64,000 nt of DNA from contig OENT01000676.1 of assembly GCA_900239685.1 (NCBI GenBank), positions 1 through 64,000 of the forward strand. Direction: 5' to 3'. The DNA comes from Rotaria macrura (Eukaryota > Rotifera > Eurotatoria > Philodinida > Philodinidae). The position numbers and the translations under genes are program-made. Below are positions 27,401 to 39,800 of this stretch, piece after piece (position 1 is the first letter of the stretch; each line of letters starts with the position of its first letter). The notes below the pieces were generated by a model, which made no database searches, was not told the origin of the DNA, and saw nothing but the letters and a program-made list of their open reading frames with translations.

Positions 27401-29051
27401 GGTGAAATATTCATTAATTTTAGAAAAAACCTCACGTCATTTTTTCACTGTTTTAAATTCTAATTAAAATATACCAAAGAGTTCTCTCTATTGAAGGACT
27501 AGAAAAATATTATCAAATTTTGTATAGATCAATGAAATATAAATTCTAAGATATGTAGTAATCAATGTGAATCCACGCATCATTCCTTATGAACAACAGC
27601 AGATATATCTGTATTAGAATGTATGATTTTTTATGAAAAACATAAGAGTTTTTCTTACATCTTGTTTCACGAGTGGTAATATCTTCAATCATTTGTTGTT
27701 CGAAGGATGTTCAGAATTTTTGAGAGAACTTTCTTCGACGTACGAGATTTTCAAATAATCCCAGTTGTTTTTTTATAGATTACGTACACGATAAATATAT
27801 ATTTATTCAAAATATGGAAAGTTTCGTTTTCTTTTTGTTATTGCATCTATCCTAGGTCGATTCTCTTCGTGTGTAAATTGTCGGACTAGAATACGAAAAT
27901 ATGAATTTTCTAAACACATGGAATTCTCTAGCAAAGATATGTAAAGATTTATCAATTTTTCAATACCATGTGACAATGTCTGAGGTGCACTAGCTTGAAG
28001 ACTATATAGAATGCTACCATAGATCATTTTAGTTGAAACGAGACATCCGAAATGATTTTCTCATTTTTTGAGATGCGTCTGTGAGTCATAAGGATCTATC
28101 AAAAATTAGACGAATTGTATTTGAATGTTCTGTTACAAGTGATCGATCACGACAGCTTGTGTAAATGTTTACAAATAATATAAAGAGAGACCTATTGTTG
28201 TTATGAGTATACTTCTATTTTTTCAATATAATTGTTCAGTTCCGAAATTCTGCCATATTCTAATTGAGACCCAATCCTTTATTCGAGATAAGCGCATGAA
28301 ATTACATCCGATTACCTATGCTAAAGCGTCCATTGTAAACTATCAATTCTACTTGTAAAAAAATCTATCACTTATATATTGTTACAAAGTATTCAATGTT
28401 TTTTACATTTATATCAATTCCTAGAATCATAAAACCGTCAGAATGAGAACTACTTATGAACACAGATTTGTTTTATTATAAGTACGAGAAAGTAACTCGA
28501 AGATTATAGATCCTTTTGATATTTTTCGTACCTATTGATTTGATAATTGCAGTCTGATCGAGACATGCAGCTGCACATCGTTCCATTTTATTCAATGATT
28601 TTGTATTAGAAGATATATCAAATGTAACTTTTAATGTATCATAAATATCTGGTCGTTTCAATGATTCACATGATAAGAATTGAATTTGATAATTCAATAG
28701 ATGACCATGTCGAGTATAAAATTCGTCTTCAACATAAGCTGAGTATACTCTTAAACCGCCGCAAGTATTTGTTGTTCGAACCTCGCGATTAGCTGGTTTA
28801 GTACATGGTATTGAACAATCTTGATTGTTTTGACGATTATAATCCATAAGACCACCTCCTGAACATCGACACAATGTTCTTTGTAGATAAACTATAGGCG
28901 TATCACATAAACGAAAACATAAGGTCGGTTCCATAAATGAACTTGTAAAATAACTATCATGAAATATTTGTGAATAGCAACCAGCATAATGATATGAGCA
29001 ATAAATTGGATGAGCTAAAAAAGTTATGATCAAAATAGAAATCATTATCAT
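18477..29051 (-). CDS. WSC / C-type lectin mosaic membrane receptor
   Basis: Six coding exons, high to low: 29051-28532, 25280-24264, 23416-22904, 22046-21618, 21545-20480 and 18789-18477. They total 3858 nt or 1285 residues. The start is the ATG opening a signal peptide (MIMISILIITFLAHPIYCS). Approximate order: WSC at 20-105; a WSC-like region at 115-275 split by intron 1; a degenerate lectin-like region at 280-430; C-type lectin at 435-640 (CPTDWFDLNERCYR start); WSC at 640-690; WSC at 700-825 (ending TCGSNNN...YSMYL); C-type lectin at 830-960; C-type lectin at 1010-1165 (YCYKISFHEVSWNEAK start, ending ATVICQK). Then comes a stalk, a transmembrane helix at about 1226-1245 (FAPVFFVLAIILGLILLVLI) and a 40-residue tail with YSQL, a Yxx-hydrophobic endocytosis-like motif. 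WSC domains bind glycans and C-type lectin folds bind sugars or proteins, so a surface recognition receptor is likely. The ligand is unknown. Introns 1-4 are all phase 1 and intron 5 is phase 2. Confidence 0.88.
18790..20479 (-). other. Intron 5 of gene B
   Basis: 1690-bp phase-2 intron separating the last lectin exon from the exon that encodes the stalk, transmembrane helix and tail. If the intron were not spliced, translation would end at 20437-20439 with no membrane anchor. Confidence 0.7.
22047..22903 (-). other. Intron 3 of gene B
   Basis: 857-bp phase-1 intron that interrupts a WSC domain (between DLCP and GNKHERCG). Nothing else is seen. Confidence 0.7.
23417..24263 (-). other. Intron 2 of gene B
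   Basis: 847-bp phase-1 intron that interrupts a C-type lectin domain (between TTPDN and IFKDSS). No other feature. Confidence 0.7.
25281..28531 (-). other. Intron 1 of gene B
   Basis: 3251-bp phase-1 intron, the largest in the window. It carries a cluster of GATTCTATTGATTC-like repeats with an inverted copy (25880-26045). Open frames at 26319-26513 and 27803-28027 are short and unrecognised. Confidence 0.65.
25928..26030. repeat. Inverted repeat of GATTCTATTGATTC
   Basis: GATTCTATTGATTC at 25928-25941 has its exact reverse complement at 26017-26030, with further degenerate copies (CATTGATTCTATT and similar) around and between them. The same 14-mer appears again at 32301-32314. This may be a degenerate tandem or foldback repeat. 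Confidence 0.6.
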
Positions 29052-32000
29052 GTTGAATTCTATTTGTGAAAATAATACAAATATTTGATGAAAAAAACCA
29101 AGCTCGGCAGTGCTACTTAAGTAGACAACGAAGATGCAAAGAAATATGAGATGTATAGTAATTATTTGGTATCGAAAAAAATTGATGATAGTAAGGAAAT
29201 GAAAAGGAAGACGAACAATTGTTGCGTGTTATTGATATTTGATATAACCAAACATGAATATCATGTTTGTATCATGAGAGATTTTAATGTAAAACATACC
29301 TTTATGTCTTATTGTTATTGATTAGACAAAAATTGGAGAGAAGAATGAAAAAAATCTTACCATAGAATAAAACATCAAAAGTAAATGAGACAAATAAAAG
29401 TTATCTTGAATTGTTCTTCGAGGATTGCAACTTAAGAATCGGTTGAAAAATTTTCCGAGTTTTTTTCCTTCTCCTTCGTAGTCTGTTTTGCGCTATCTGT
29501 TGTCACCTGGTCATGTTTCATCAAGAATTATCTATGATTAAAAGCTGAAAAACTTGAACTCACAAAAGATTTACATAATATTTCAATGTTCATTTTCTCT
29601 GCTTAACGAAACTAACTACATCTAATCAAAAAGAAACATGCTACTACTTAATGGCTTAGGATGTCTAGTATTGCTTTCGATCTCACATACGATATAGCAT
29701 CGACAGTCACTGGAGCTTCAAAGGAAAGGTTCCCATAAAGAACACACATTCTACGTAGAGCATGTAATTATATACTCATGAATTCATATATAATTTCAAG
29801 AACACAAAAAGATCACTTTTTAACCTTTGTAGTTATAGTATAGGTCGCATGATAGCATATCAAAGTTTCAAATCTTTGACAATCTGAGATGTATTTAGGG
29901 ATATCGATGTTAAATGAATTTTTCGAAGAAGTTTAATCAATTCTCTTCTCTTTTCAAAAGTCTCTGAAAATTAGAACTGTTAATACTTGCTTGGCATCCT
30001 AAAACTTCAGATAGCCACACAAGAAACAGCAAATGTATTTAAAAAGTTCTTAACTTGGTTGTCTGCGCGAAGTGCCGTTGGTCGACTTATCACTTTCCAC
30101 TATCTGAGTTCCAATGACAAATTCTTCTTCTTTCTAACGACTTATGAGTCACAATTCAAATCAGCGACTCATTCTCAGCACCTCAAGATCATTTAAAATG
30201 GGAGAAAACATGTGGCACGACTGTGAGAACGTTATGAGAGTGCATACTTGAAATATTTTCTTTTTCAAAATTCGGCAGAAGTCGGGAGATATAAGATATG
30301 CGGACAACAACGATTTACAGCTCATAGTTTCCTTGAATGTTAATGGATGATTCGACTTAAAGCTACCATTGATATCTTAGATATTGTATGCATATATATT
30401 TCAATTGTCATTTTGTATGACTAAAATTAATACCTCCAGGAATCTGGAACATTCCATTAAACCTGAGCATGAATTATGTAGATGAGATGTGAAAAAGATT
30501 ACGAACAGCTGAATTTTTCGGTGTATGACAATTAATGATTCAGATGCATTATCTCTTACTTATCAGCTGAGTGATTCATCGTTGCTGAAAGCGACTGAAT
30601 TTCATTATGATTTCCTCCTATGTTAGTGTAAGACTTTGAAATAACAAATGTTAAACCGAAGAGTCGTGTTGTGATATCTTTCAGGCTCATGCTGTCAACC
30701 GATCTCTCTACTCGGTCCAAGGCCAAGTAGAATCCTAGCTCTGTTTCAAAATATGTATTACAAGCATTTTTACGATAATTTCATCGAATGCATGTCACTC
30801 GAATCTTAGTTAAACGATTCAAGTCTTTAATCATTCGAGTCAATCGAAAATTTCGCATACTTAATAACATATAAGATCTGTTTCATTTCTTTCATGGTAC
30901 ATAGATCAGTAATGGAGTTTTTCTGTGTTGACATACTTTGATGATTCATGAAAAAAATAGATTTCTTAGAAAATTATCTATTAAAAGATATCTTTTAATG
31001 GAAACTCCTTTTTGATAAATTTGAAAAACGATTGCTTGCTTTTAAATCTATTACAATACAATTTCAATCGTTTCATTTCTTTTTCACACAAAAAAGAAGA
31101 GTTATTGCATATATCATGGAAATGAATGTGGACGGATTATTATTTTCATATGAAAGTTGTTTCTTACAAAAAGAAGATTTATAAAACTGTAAATATATAG
31201 TTCTTAACATTGTACACAGTAAAATGATCCTTGAAAAAAGTTATTATCGCAATACACGAAATAGCTTTAATGTGAGAATATATTCTTAAATATGTCGAAA
31301 GAACATGAAAAGAATTGTGTAATTTGTGTGGCAGTTACAGATGTGTAGGACAATGTTGCTTTGATAAGATACATCTATTGTGCAAGTTAGTTACACATAT
31401 TATATATAACATAATATCAAGGTGATCAACCTGTTGAATTGTTTCTACGCAACAATTATTCATTCGATGTTTTTCATATAGATGCAAGACAAAACTTTTT
31501 AATGATTCGCTGTAAGATTATTAATGTTTTTGATTTATTTGGAAGAATTTGTTTTTGACAAGTAGCAAGTATCTCATAGACTTGTTTTTTTTTCTTTCGA
31601 TAGAAAATTTATTGAAGAAGTTTTGAGTTCGTTGTTAATATTTTTTCACCACTGAATCTTTGTATAGACCTTCGAGGTATGTTAGTTACTTTATTCTTCA
31701 TAACGGCAAGACAATATGTAACCTTTTCATTCGATGAGTAATGCCCTTTAGCATATTCAGTTTTTCGTTCTTTCATTGCATGGCTTACTAGTTGTCATAA
31801 AGGCAAGTATGATTCTTTTTTATATTATTTGTTATGCGACTCTCTATATTGTATTCTATTCTGTCTCTTCAAGGATTAAACCAATGCATGATCAAAATAT
31901 TCATTGAGAACTTGTTTTTATTTTCATGTCTTCGACATGGTTCATGAATGCACTTGCACTTTAGTCAGACAATTCTTGATGTCGATCCTCCCACTCTGTG

Positions 32001-33846
32001 AATTTCCGGTCGTAATATTCTAATCAATAGGAAATACTTGAAAGAAGTATTTTTCGATTCTGATCGTAACTGAATAGAGACAGTCATCGGACATCTGCTT
32101 CTCCATTCTTATGATTATCAGAAGTTTTCCGGCTCGTATCTTTTGACTTCGGGTTAGTCAGAACGTAGAAATATATATATATATATATACAATCTTTCTA
32201 GAGCAAATACTTTTACAACAGTTTTTTCTACATTGATACTTTATGGCAGAAGAAGTCTAATGATATGATTTTCATTCAATCGATTGAACTGTAGACAAGT
32301 GATTCTATTGATTCTGAATCTTATCGTAACACTATTAGTTAAGTAATCAGAGATATATGTACAAAACCAGAATTTCTTGACGAGAAAAAGTTTTTCTAAA
32401 AATATGTTTCGATTTTGATTGTTTTAAAGAACATATCGCATCGTTTAATACTGACTGGAAATCATGATTCTTACTCCTACGCAGTAAAAATATAATTTTA
32501 ACATTCTTCTGTCAAATTCACTAATGACTTTCTAATACGGAAAAGAAATTTTGCTGAAAAAATCAATAAGTCATATTCTACAATCTAAATTGATCAAAAG
32601 ATAATTAGTTGGAAAAATGTGCACACCATCAAAACGTGTTCCTTTTTGGTAAAACAAGATTTAGAGATTACTGATTGCTAGCCTCATATTGATGCATATA
32701 TTGGACATGATTAATGATTAGCCATCTCTGAATATACTAGATCAATCAGCATAATAACATAGTTGAACGATTTTGTTGATTAGTGTTTCTTTTCCAAATC
32801 TTCATAAATCTCTCTAGAGTCGATGCTGATTATCAAGGCTTATCATTCATTTTGTGTCCGATCTATAACTATTTCGTTTGACTTAAGAAAACTTCAGATA
32901 TGTGAATAGAAAATTAATCTAACACAAAGATATTTATATGCCAATATGTTGCTTGAACCTGACCGTGAGATATAATGTCGTATGTCTCTATTAGAAACTA
33001 ATAACCTAAATTTAATTAAACTAACAAGAGTACACACTTGAATTTCTGTCCGAGGATTATCTCAGTATTATTGAATTTATTTTGTTCGCATGGAAAACGA
33101 TTAATATTGCTCGGGTTTACATTTTCGAAGCATACTATTCAAAAGCCATATTTTCTTTCAGTTGTCCTTTTCTATAGATTTGTTTTTCTCTCTCTTTTCG
33201 TTCATTATGTATAATAGAGCAAAATAATAACTTTGTATTGACTTAGAAAACAAATATGTTAACATTCTTTTACGTAAAACTTAAACTATAATAGGCTAAT
33301 AATAGAACTGTGTGAAGCCTATCAAATGATTCATGTTAATAAACATATAGAGGCATTCTTCCGTTTTATAATGAAAAAGCACCTTTCATTATTAATGCAA
33401 TGCATCGTGTCTCACACGCGTCCTTTAGACGCGGTTTACTTATGAAAAAGTCGAAAGGGAAATACCGTTTTGCCAGTTTTTTTCTTTTGAGTTTCTCTGC
33501 TCGTAACTTAGATTCGAAATCAAACGGCGTGAACATTCTTCACTAAAATTCAAACACTTTTATCGTCAATATAATGTCATTATTAACTCCAGAAGAGGGC
33601 TCTAGTATTCATATGAAGATTTTTCTTTTGAGCTACTGTCGATTGGTTAACCAACACTGCTGTATATTACTCTCTCCTTTTCTTCCTCTCCTTTTATCTT
33701 TTAGCTTTTTTAATTCTCTTGTTTATTACTAGTTTTTATTTTTTTAGCGTAGTTCTCATTTACAAAAGATAAAAGAAATACATTTACACATTTTCTTTCG
33801 ATAATTTACTGTTTAATCAATACAATAATCTACTGAAATATTTACG
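29052..33846. other. Divergent intergenic region between B and C
   Basis: 4.8 kb between two genes pointing away from each other, so both promoters and 5' UTRs should lie here. Just before the ATG of C there is a pyrimidine-rich stretch (about 33660-33720). No core promoter motif can be called. An open frame at 29987-30196 is not convincing. A (TA)n run lies near 32170-32190. Confidence 0.55.
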
Positions 33847-36800
33847 ATGAATGATGATTCGCCAGATAGCGAAATCGTTGAAACTGGTATGAAGAAAATT
33901 GATTGCAAAATTCATAACTATTCTTCTTGTATTTTAATGTTAAAAATTTTCTTTCTATCGTTAGGTAAAAAACATAAAATAGGACATTTACGTGTTGATA
34001 CACAAGGAAATGCAACGTTTAAACGGTTACCAACGAATCAACTTGTTGAAGCTCTTCAATTAGGTATTCAATATAGTGTTGGTGGCCTAGAAGCAAGACC
34101 AGCACATGATGTACTTTATCACGATTTCCTTACTGTTGAAATTATCAATTTTCCGAAGTAAGAACAAATGACAATAGCGATTGTTGAACAAAATGAACTT
34201 CTGCCATGTCGTATGTGTTGTAGATCCGGACGAACAATGCCCAAAGCCACACCACCACATCGCTTTAATGATTTTACGATTCGTTCATATGCTCCTGTTG
34301 CATTTCGACACTTCCGAGAAAAATTTGATATTAGACCTGAAGATTATTTAGTAAATATATCATCATCATCTTTGCTTTTTTTTATTCCTTCCAATTATCA
34401 TGTTTTCATTTTCATCCTTTATCTTATAGTCTATAATATGTAAACCTTTTCGTGAATTAAAAAATCCTGGTGCCAGTGGGAGTCTATTTTATTTAACAGC
34501 ATGTGATGAATTTATTATAAAGACAGTGCAAAAAAAAGAAGCAGCCTTTTTAAGATCTCTTCTCCCTGGTTATTATATGGTTAGTTATGAATACATTAAA
34601 ATAAAAACTATAGTTAAAATTGAAATATCATTCTATGTATCTTTTCCGTCTAATTTACAGAATGTTACACAGAATCAACATACACTTCTTCCAAAATATT
34701 TTGGCCTTTACTGTTATCAAGTATGATTGAAATATTTTCTTTCTCTGTTAGATAAATGATCATCTTCGAAATCCTCAAAAAATAACAAATGAAAATTGAA
34801 TACATAGAAAAGAGATATTTGTATCTATCTAGGTCACAGAATTTTTGCCAAGACATAGACATGGGTCTGTAAGTGAATATATATGAAAGAAAGTTTGTTT
34901 CTCGCTCATTGATTCACCTCTTCGCGTGAGTGTGCTCATAAAAAAAAATTAATCACATAAGACAAACTCTTCATCTGCTCTGTTTCTTCTTATATTGTTG
35001 ATCTATATTGTTGCCTTATCTATCTATCCATATTTTTGGAAAGAAATATATTTTGAAAAGTAACAAAAAGAAAGTTTTCTTGGTTTCCTTGAAATCGAAC
35101 CAGGAGTTTTTTATTTGTCTGTATATTTTGCTTTATTCTTTTTACTTAAGCAAAACGGACGATTTCTTAAATTCAAATTAAACTTTGACTCAATCAAAAA
35201 TTTATCTCTACATGCTTGTTTAGGGCGAAAACAAAAATATTCGTATAACCGTTATGAATAATTTAATTCCATCGCGTATAAAAATCCATGAAAAATATGA
35301 TCTGAAAGGTTCAACATATAAACGGCGAGCAAACAGTGACGAGCAACGGAAGGAATGTCCAACATGGAAAGACTTAGATTTCATCGAGCATCATCCAAAC
35401 GGTTTAACACTTGATGCAGAAACGTATAATGCTCTCGCCAAAACAGTTGAACGTGATTGTCGAGTTAGTTTCATAAAAATGAAACATGTACAATGCTTAC
35501 ATTTTTATTTTTAAAATATTTTATTTTTTTAGGTGTTGCAGAGCTTTCATATCATGGATTATTCGTTTTTAATCGGTATTCATTATCCTAATCGTGCTCC
35601 AGATTCGCCTAAAGTAAGTTATAAAAAAACTGTTGATAATGTTCCTATAAATCATCGGCTATATTTGTTTTTTTTTAGGATAGTTCTATTCTTAGCAGTC
35701 CATTAAGTCGTAATTAGATTCAAGATATTTAGAAATTCAAAAAAATAACATTTGTTCTTGTTTTTATCTTAAAGACCAATCAACGACACGATTATCACGT
35801 AGACTGTACACGACACCAATGGATAATATTCAAATAGAATTTGAAGAACATAATAAACCTGAAGATGATCATGTGGCCAAGTATGCTTATCAATAGGATT
35901 TTGAGCTGACGAAATTTTGAGAACATTTTGTTACTACATAATAACAGTCACTGATGTAGACATATACCATGATAGTGAATATTTGGATCATAGATTCGTC
36001 TTGAGATTCTATCAAATTAAAGTAATATCATGAACCTAAGTGAATTGAATAAAATATCAATCAAACGTCATAGTGAATAAAGTAAAGAAGTCAAATCTAA
36101 TATCTTTTGCCATGACTGAGATGATTACTAATAGATTATATAATAAAAAGATTATGATCAAAGGAAAATTTCCATGTTAACTTCATAAAATTTGTGCATA
36201 GAAAAGTCAAGATTAGATTAGTTTATTAGAGAACTCTAAACTATTCTAGTATTTACTTCATGAAAATATAAAATTTTTATGTTCACATGAAACCGTTTTG
36301 AAAAGTTCAAAATTATATTACAAAGAAATCATGAAAGAAATCAGTTTTTAAACCAGAAACTAATCTAATTGAGAAAATTCTTGTTTCAAAAGAGTTCGAA
36401 ATTTAAAGATGATTTTCTTAATAACATAGTTAACAAAAAGTGTAAAATTTCCATCTTTAACAAACAGAGAGTAGACAAGGCATTGAATTTTTAACTAATT
36501 TTTTGAAATCATCTTTTGATGTATATTGAATCAGTCGATAAGAGATATTGCATATGCAGAAATATTCATCGAAAAAATGATAATCCACTTGAACTCATTT
36601 TAGTATTCTCTCATGCATTCTTTGTTTATATTTGTGTGTTTGTTTAGGCAAGTACACTATTGTCTTAAGATTACAACTTAAAAGTAAAAGAAATGTCAAA
36701 GTTCAAAAGCTATCATGTAATTCTTGCATTGTCTAGTGTTAGAATATCTGAGATGATTCAGAAGATTCTCGATTCGTGTCACGTTTTCTTTTACTCACAC

Positions 36801-39800
36801 CCTCATTCTATCAGCAGCCTCAAGCATTGACCTTATCCTAGTTCTAATTAATACGACAAGGTCAAAGAGATACGAGTTTTTCTTAACGATCTTTCAAATG
36901 TCATTAGATTATTCTATAACAACCGATATATATATATATATATAGATTCTATATCGATCCTAAAAATAGAGATTGTGTTTTTCATTGCTCTATGACATAA
37001 AATATTATCATTTTAGAACTGGTGGTATTCCAGCACTAAGCGCTGATGGTGAAAGAGTATATCTTTATGTTGGTATAATCGATATCTTACAGTCATATCA
37101 ATTACGAAAAAAACTCGAGCATACATTTAAATCCGTTGTTACAGATGGAGTATATAAATATAACTCTTTTCTTAGATATTTGAGTTTTATTATTAAATCG
37201 ATTTATTTAGACGCAAATCTCTGTTACCCGTCCAAGCTTCTATTCTGAAAGATTTCAAAAATTCCTTTTCAAGACTGTATTCAAGAGAGGATCACGTATG
37301 TCTACTAGAATCATTTTTATGCAGAAAAATAAAATGATTTATTTTTTATAGAACGAATGTCAAAATCAAACCTAGATACAGGACAAAGACTTTCAATACA
37401 AAGCGGTACATCAAATACAGCCATAAATATGACGTATGCGATAGATCTTCTAATTTTGTATTCGAAAAATTTAATTCAAACTCATATCTTTCTTATCTAT
37501 ATTAGTCCTTCGTTAGCATCCCTCAATGGTATACCTTATGTTATTCCATCGAAAATACTTTATACAGGTTCAAATGCAAGTACAAGAACAAGTAGTACTA
37601 GTCGTTCAACCGCCTGTGATACATCACTACATTCATCACGACAAAGTGAAAAACAAACTGTTCATGGAAGTTCAACAACATTTTATGCAAGCTCACAACA
37701 ATCAGATTCTTTATTCAATGAACCAATGAAGACAACGAAAGCTAGAATAATAACAACATCGTTTACTGATAATCGTACAAATAAATTAAGAGATAAATTT
37801 TATAGAGATTTATCTACTTCAAAAGTCAATGGTACCGAAACACATTACAACGTATTACCAAATAATGGAAATGTTAGAACAAAATTGACATCATCAGCTG
37901 CCAATATACCATATAGTAAGAATATGATTTGTATTAGAAGACATGTACTCACTCCACTTTTTCGAGTGCAAATAACCTAAGTGTGAGTATGTTCAATATC
38001 GTTTTTGGACTAGTATCCTACTATGGATTATGATAAGTAATAAACAACACTAAGTCGATTGGGCTTTTTAGTCTTTAATTATCGAGTTAGAAATTCTCTA
38101 TTCAATACTCGTGTATTTAAACAGCAGATTATACGTCACTTAAATATTTATCATGTTGACGTTAGTTCTTTTGTTTTTTCGACAAATATTTAATGTTGAT
38201 ATGTTTTATGTGAAGGTTATTCTCTTCGTCTTTTTCAGTTTAATCATTTTTGTGGTCTCGATTTAATCTGATATAATCTCTATGTTTTGTACAGTTCAAA
38301 TCTAGTTTTTATTTTCAAGAGGCAAACCTATCGAATTTACACAATTTAAACTGTATCTTGTTTGTTTGAAATTCGAATACCTTAAAAATTGAAGCATAAC
38401 GTTTTTTGTGAGAAAACCTTTGCTTGTCACAATACTCTGAACATCTTGAAAGCAAGAATACACGAATTCTAAGTTTTTTTAACGCTGATTTTCTGCTTAT
38501 CGAGATTCTTTTTTATATTCCATCGTTGCCGGGAAATGGTAGAAGAAATTTCACCACTCATCTGTAGACATGGATACATATATGCTAGTTCAATATTGCC
38601 AGTATTTTATAGCAGTTTATTACAAGAGTTATGAATGAAATAAAGCTGGAGTCGTGTATTCCTTCTATAGTAGCTACTGAATCGATAAGCGAAATGTTGT
38701 CTTGCTGTTGTTTTCTCGATTGAGTTTTCTTGTATCTACTAGTAGATTAAGGATTGATTTTTTATTCCATTCGATTAAATATATACTTTCGCAACATAGA
38801 TCAACTATTCGTGTTACACAAAGAAATCAATAGATGATTCAATAGTTTGTTTAAAAATTTTCTATTAAACTACTATTCGCTTGGTTGAACACATCAACCA
38901 GGCCACGTTTCTTGTTTTGTCACTAAACAATAAGTAAAAGAAGCTCCATGAACGATGAAAAGTAACATGTTTCATGTAATATCAGTAAATACCGATCGTA
39001 AAAGTTATCAATATTGATGTTGGATCTATTCGGCATCGATCAAAGCTTCAATAAGACAAGATTGACTATCTATAGTAGTTTAACTTATCCTGTTACATTG
39101 AATGTACTTTTGAAATTAGTTCTGACTATACGTGTAAAATGAACGACCTGAAAACATTCGCGATCACTCATTGTCGTGTTTCATCGAGTGATGATAATTT
39201 GCAACAACAATTCATTTACTCGTTCTGTCGATATCTACCTTCAGATTAACATATTAAATCGTATAATGTCTCAGCTATTCCTACAGTTAAGATGCTTATC
39301 TTTGCTGGAAGATTTAGGTTAAGAGTTACTATAAGTCGCTGTGTTTTTCTCGATGATCATATTTGGCAAAAATTCTAAAGAAAATACATGCACGTAACTG
39401 TTAACATTTCTAATCAAGCTTGACAAAATAGAATACATCGACAAAATCTATTTCTTATGATGATTGTTTTTGTTTCTCGTTAAGTCCGAAATTAAATTTC
39501 TTGCATTCATTATTCAAAACTTTCGGCAAACGTTCTATGTAAATAGAAGATGTTTTTGCTCAACGTATGACTTTTCTTCATCGAAATCTAGTCCATATAC
39601 TTGTTGTTTTTTCTATGAATCATCGAATCCAGTTTCATGAGAAAACGTTTCATATAGTTTCGATTGAATATTAGAATTTTGGTTTTCATTTTCGAAAGTT
39701 TCTCATCAAGGTAGTTTTATGGAAATCATATAGCCTAATGATCCTGATAAAGAATCTACTCGATAAAAACAAGAATTGTTTCAAATTACTGATAAACTAA

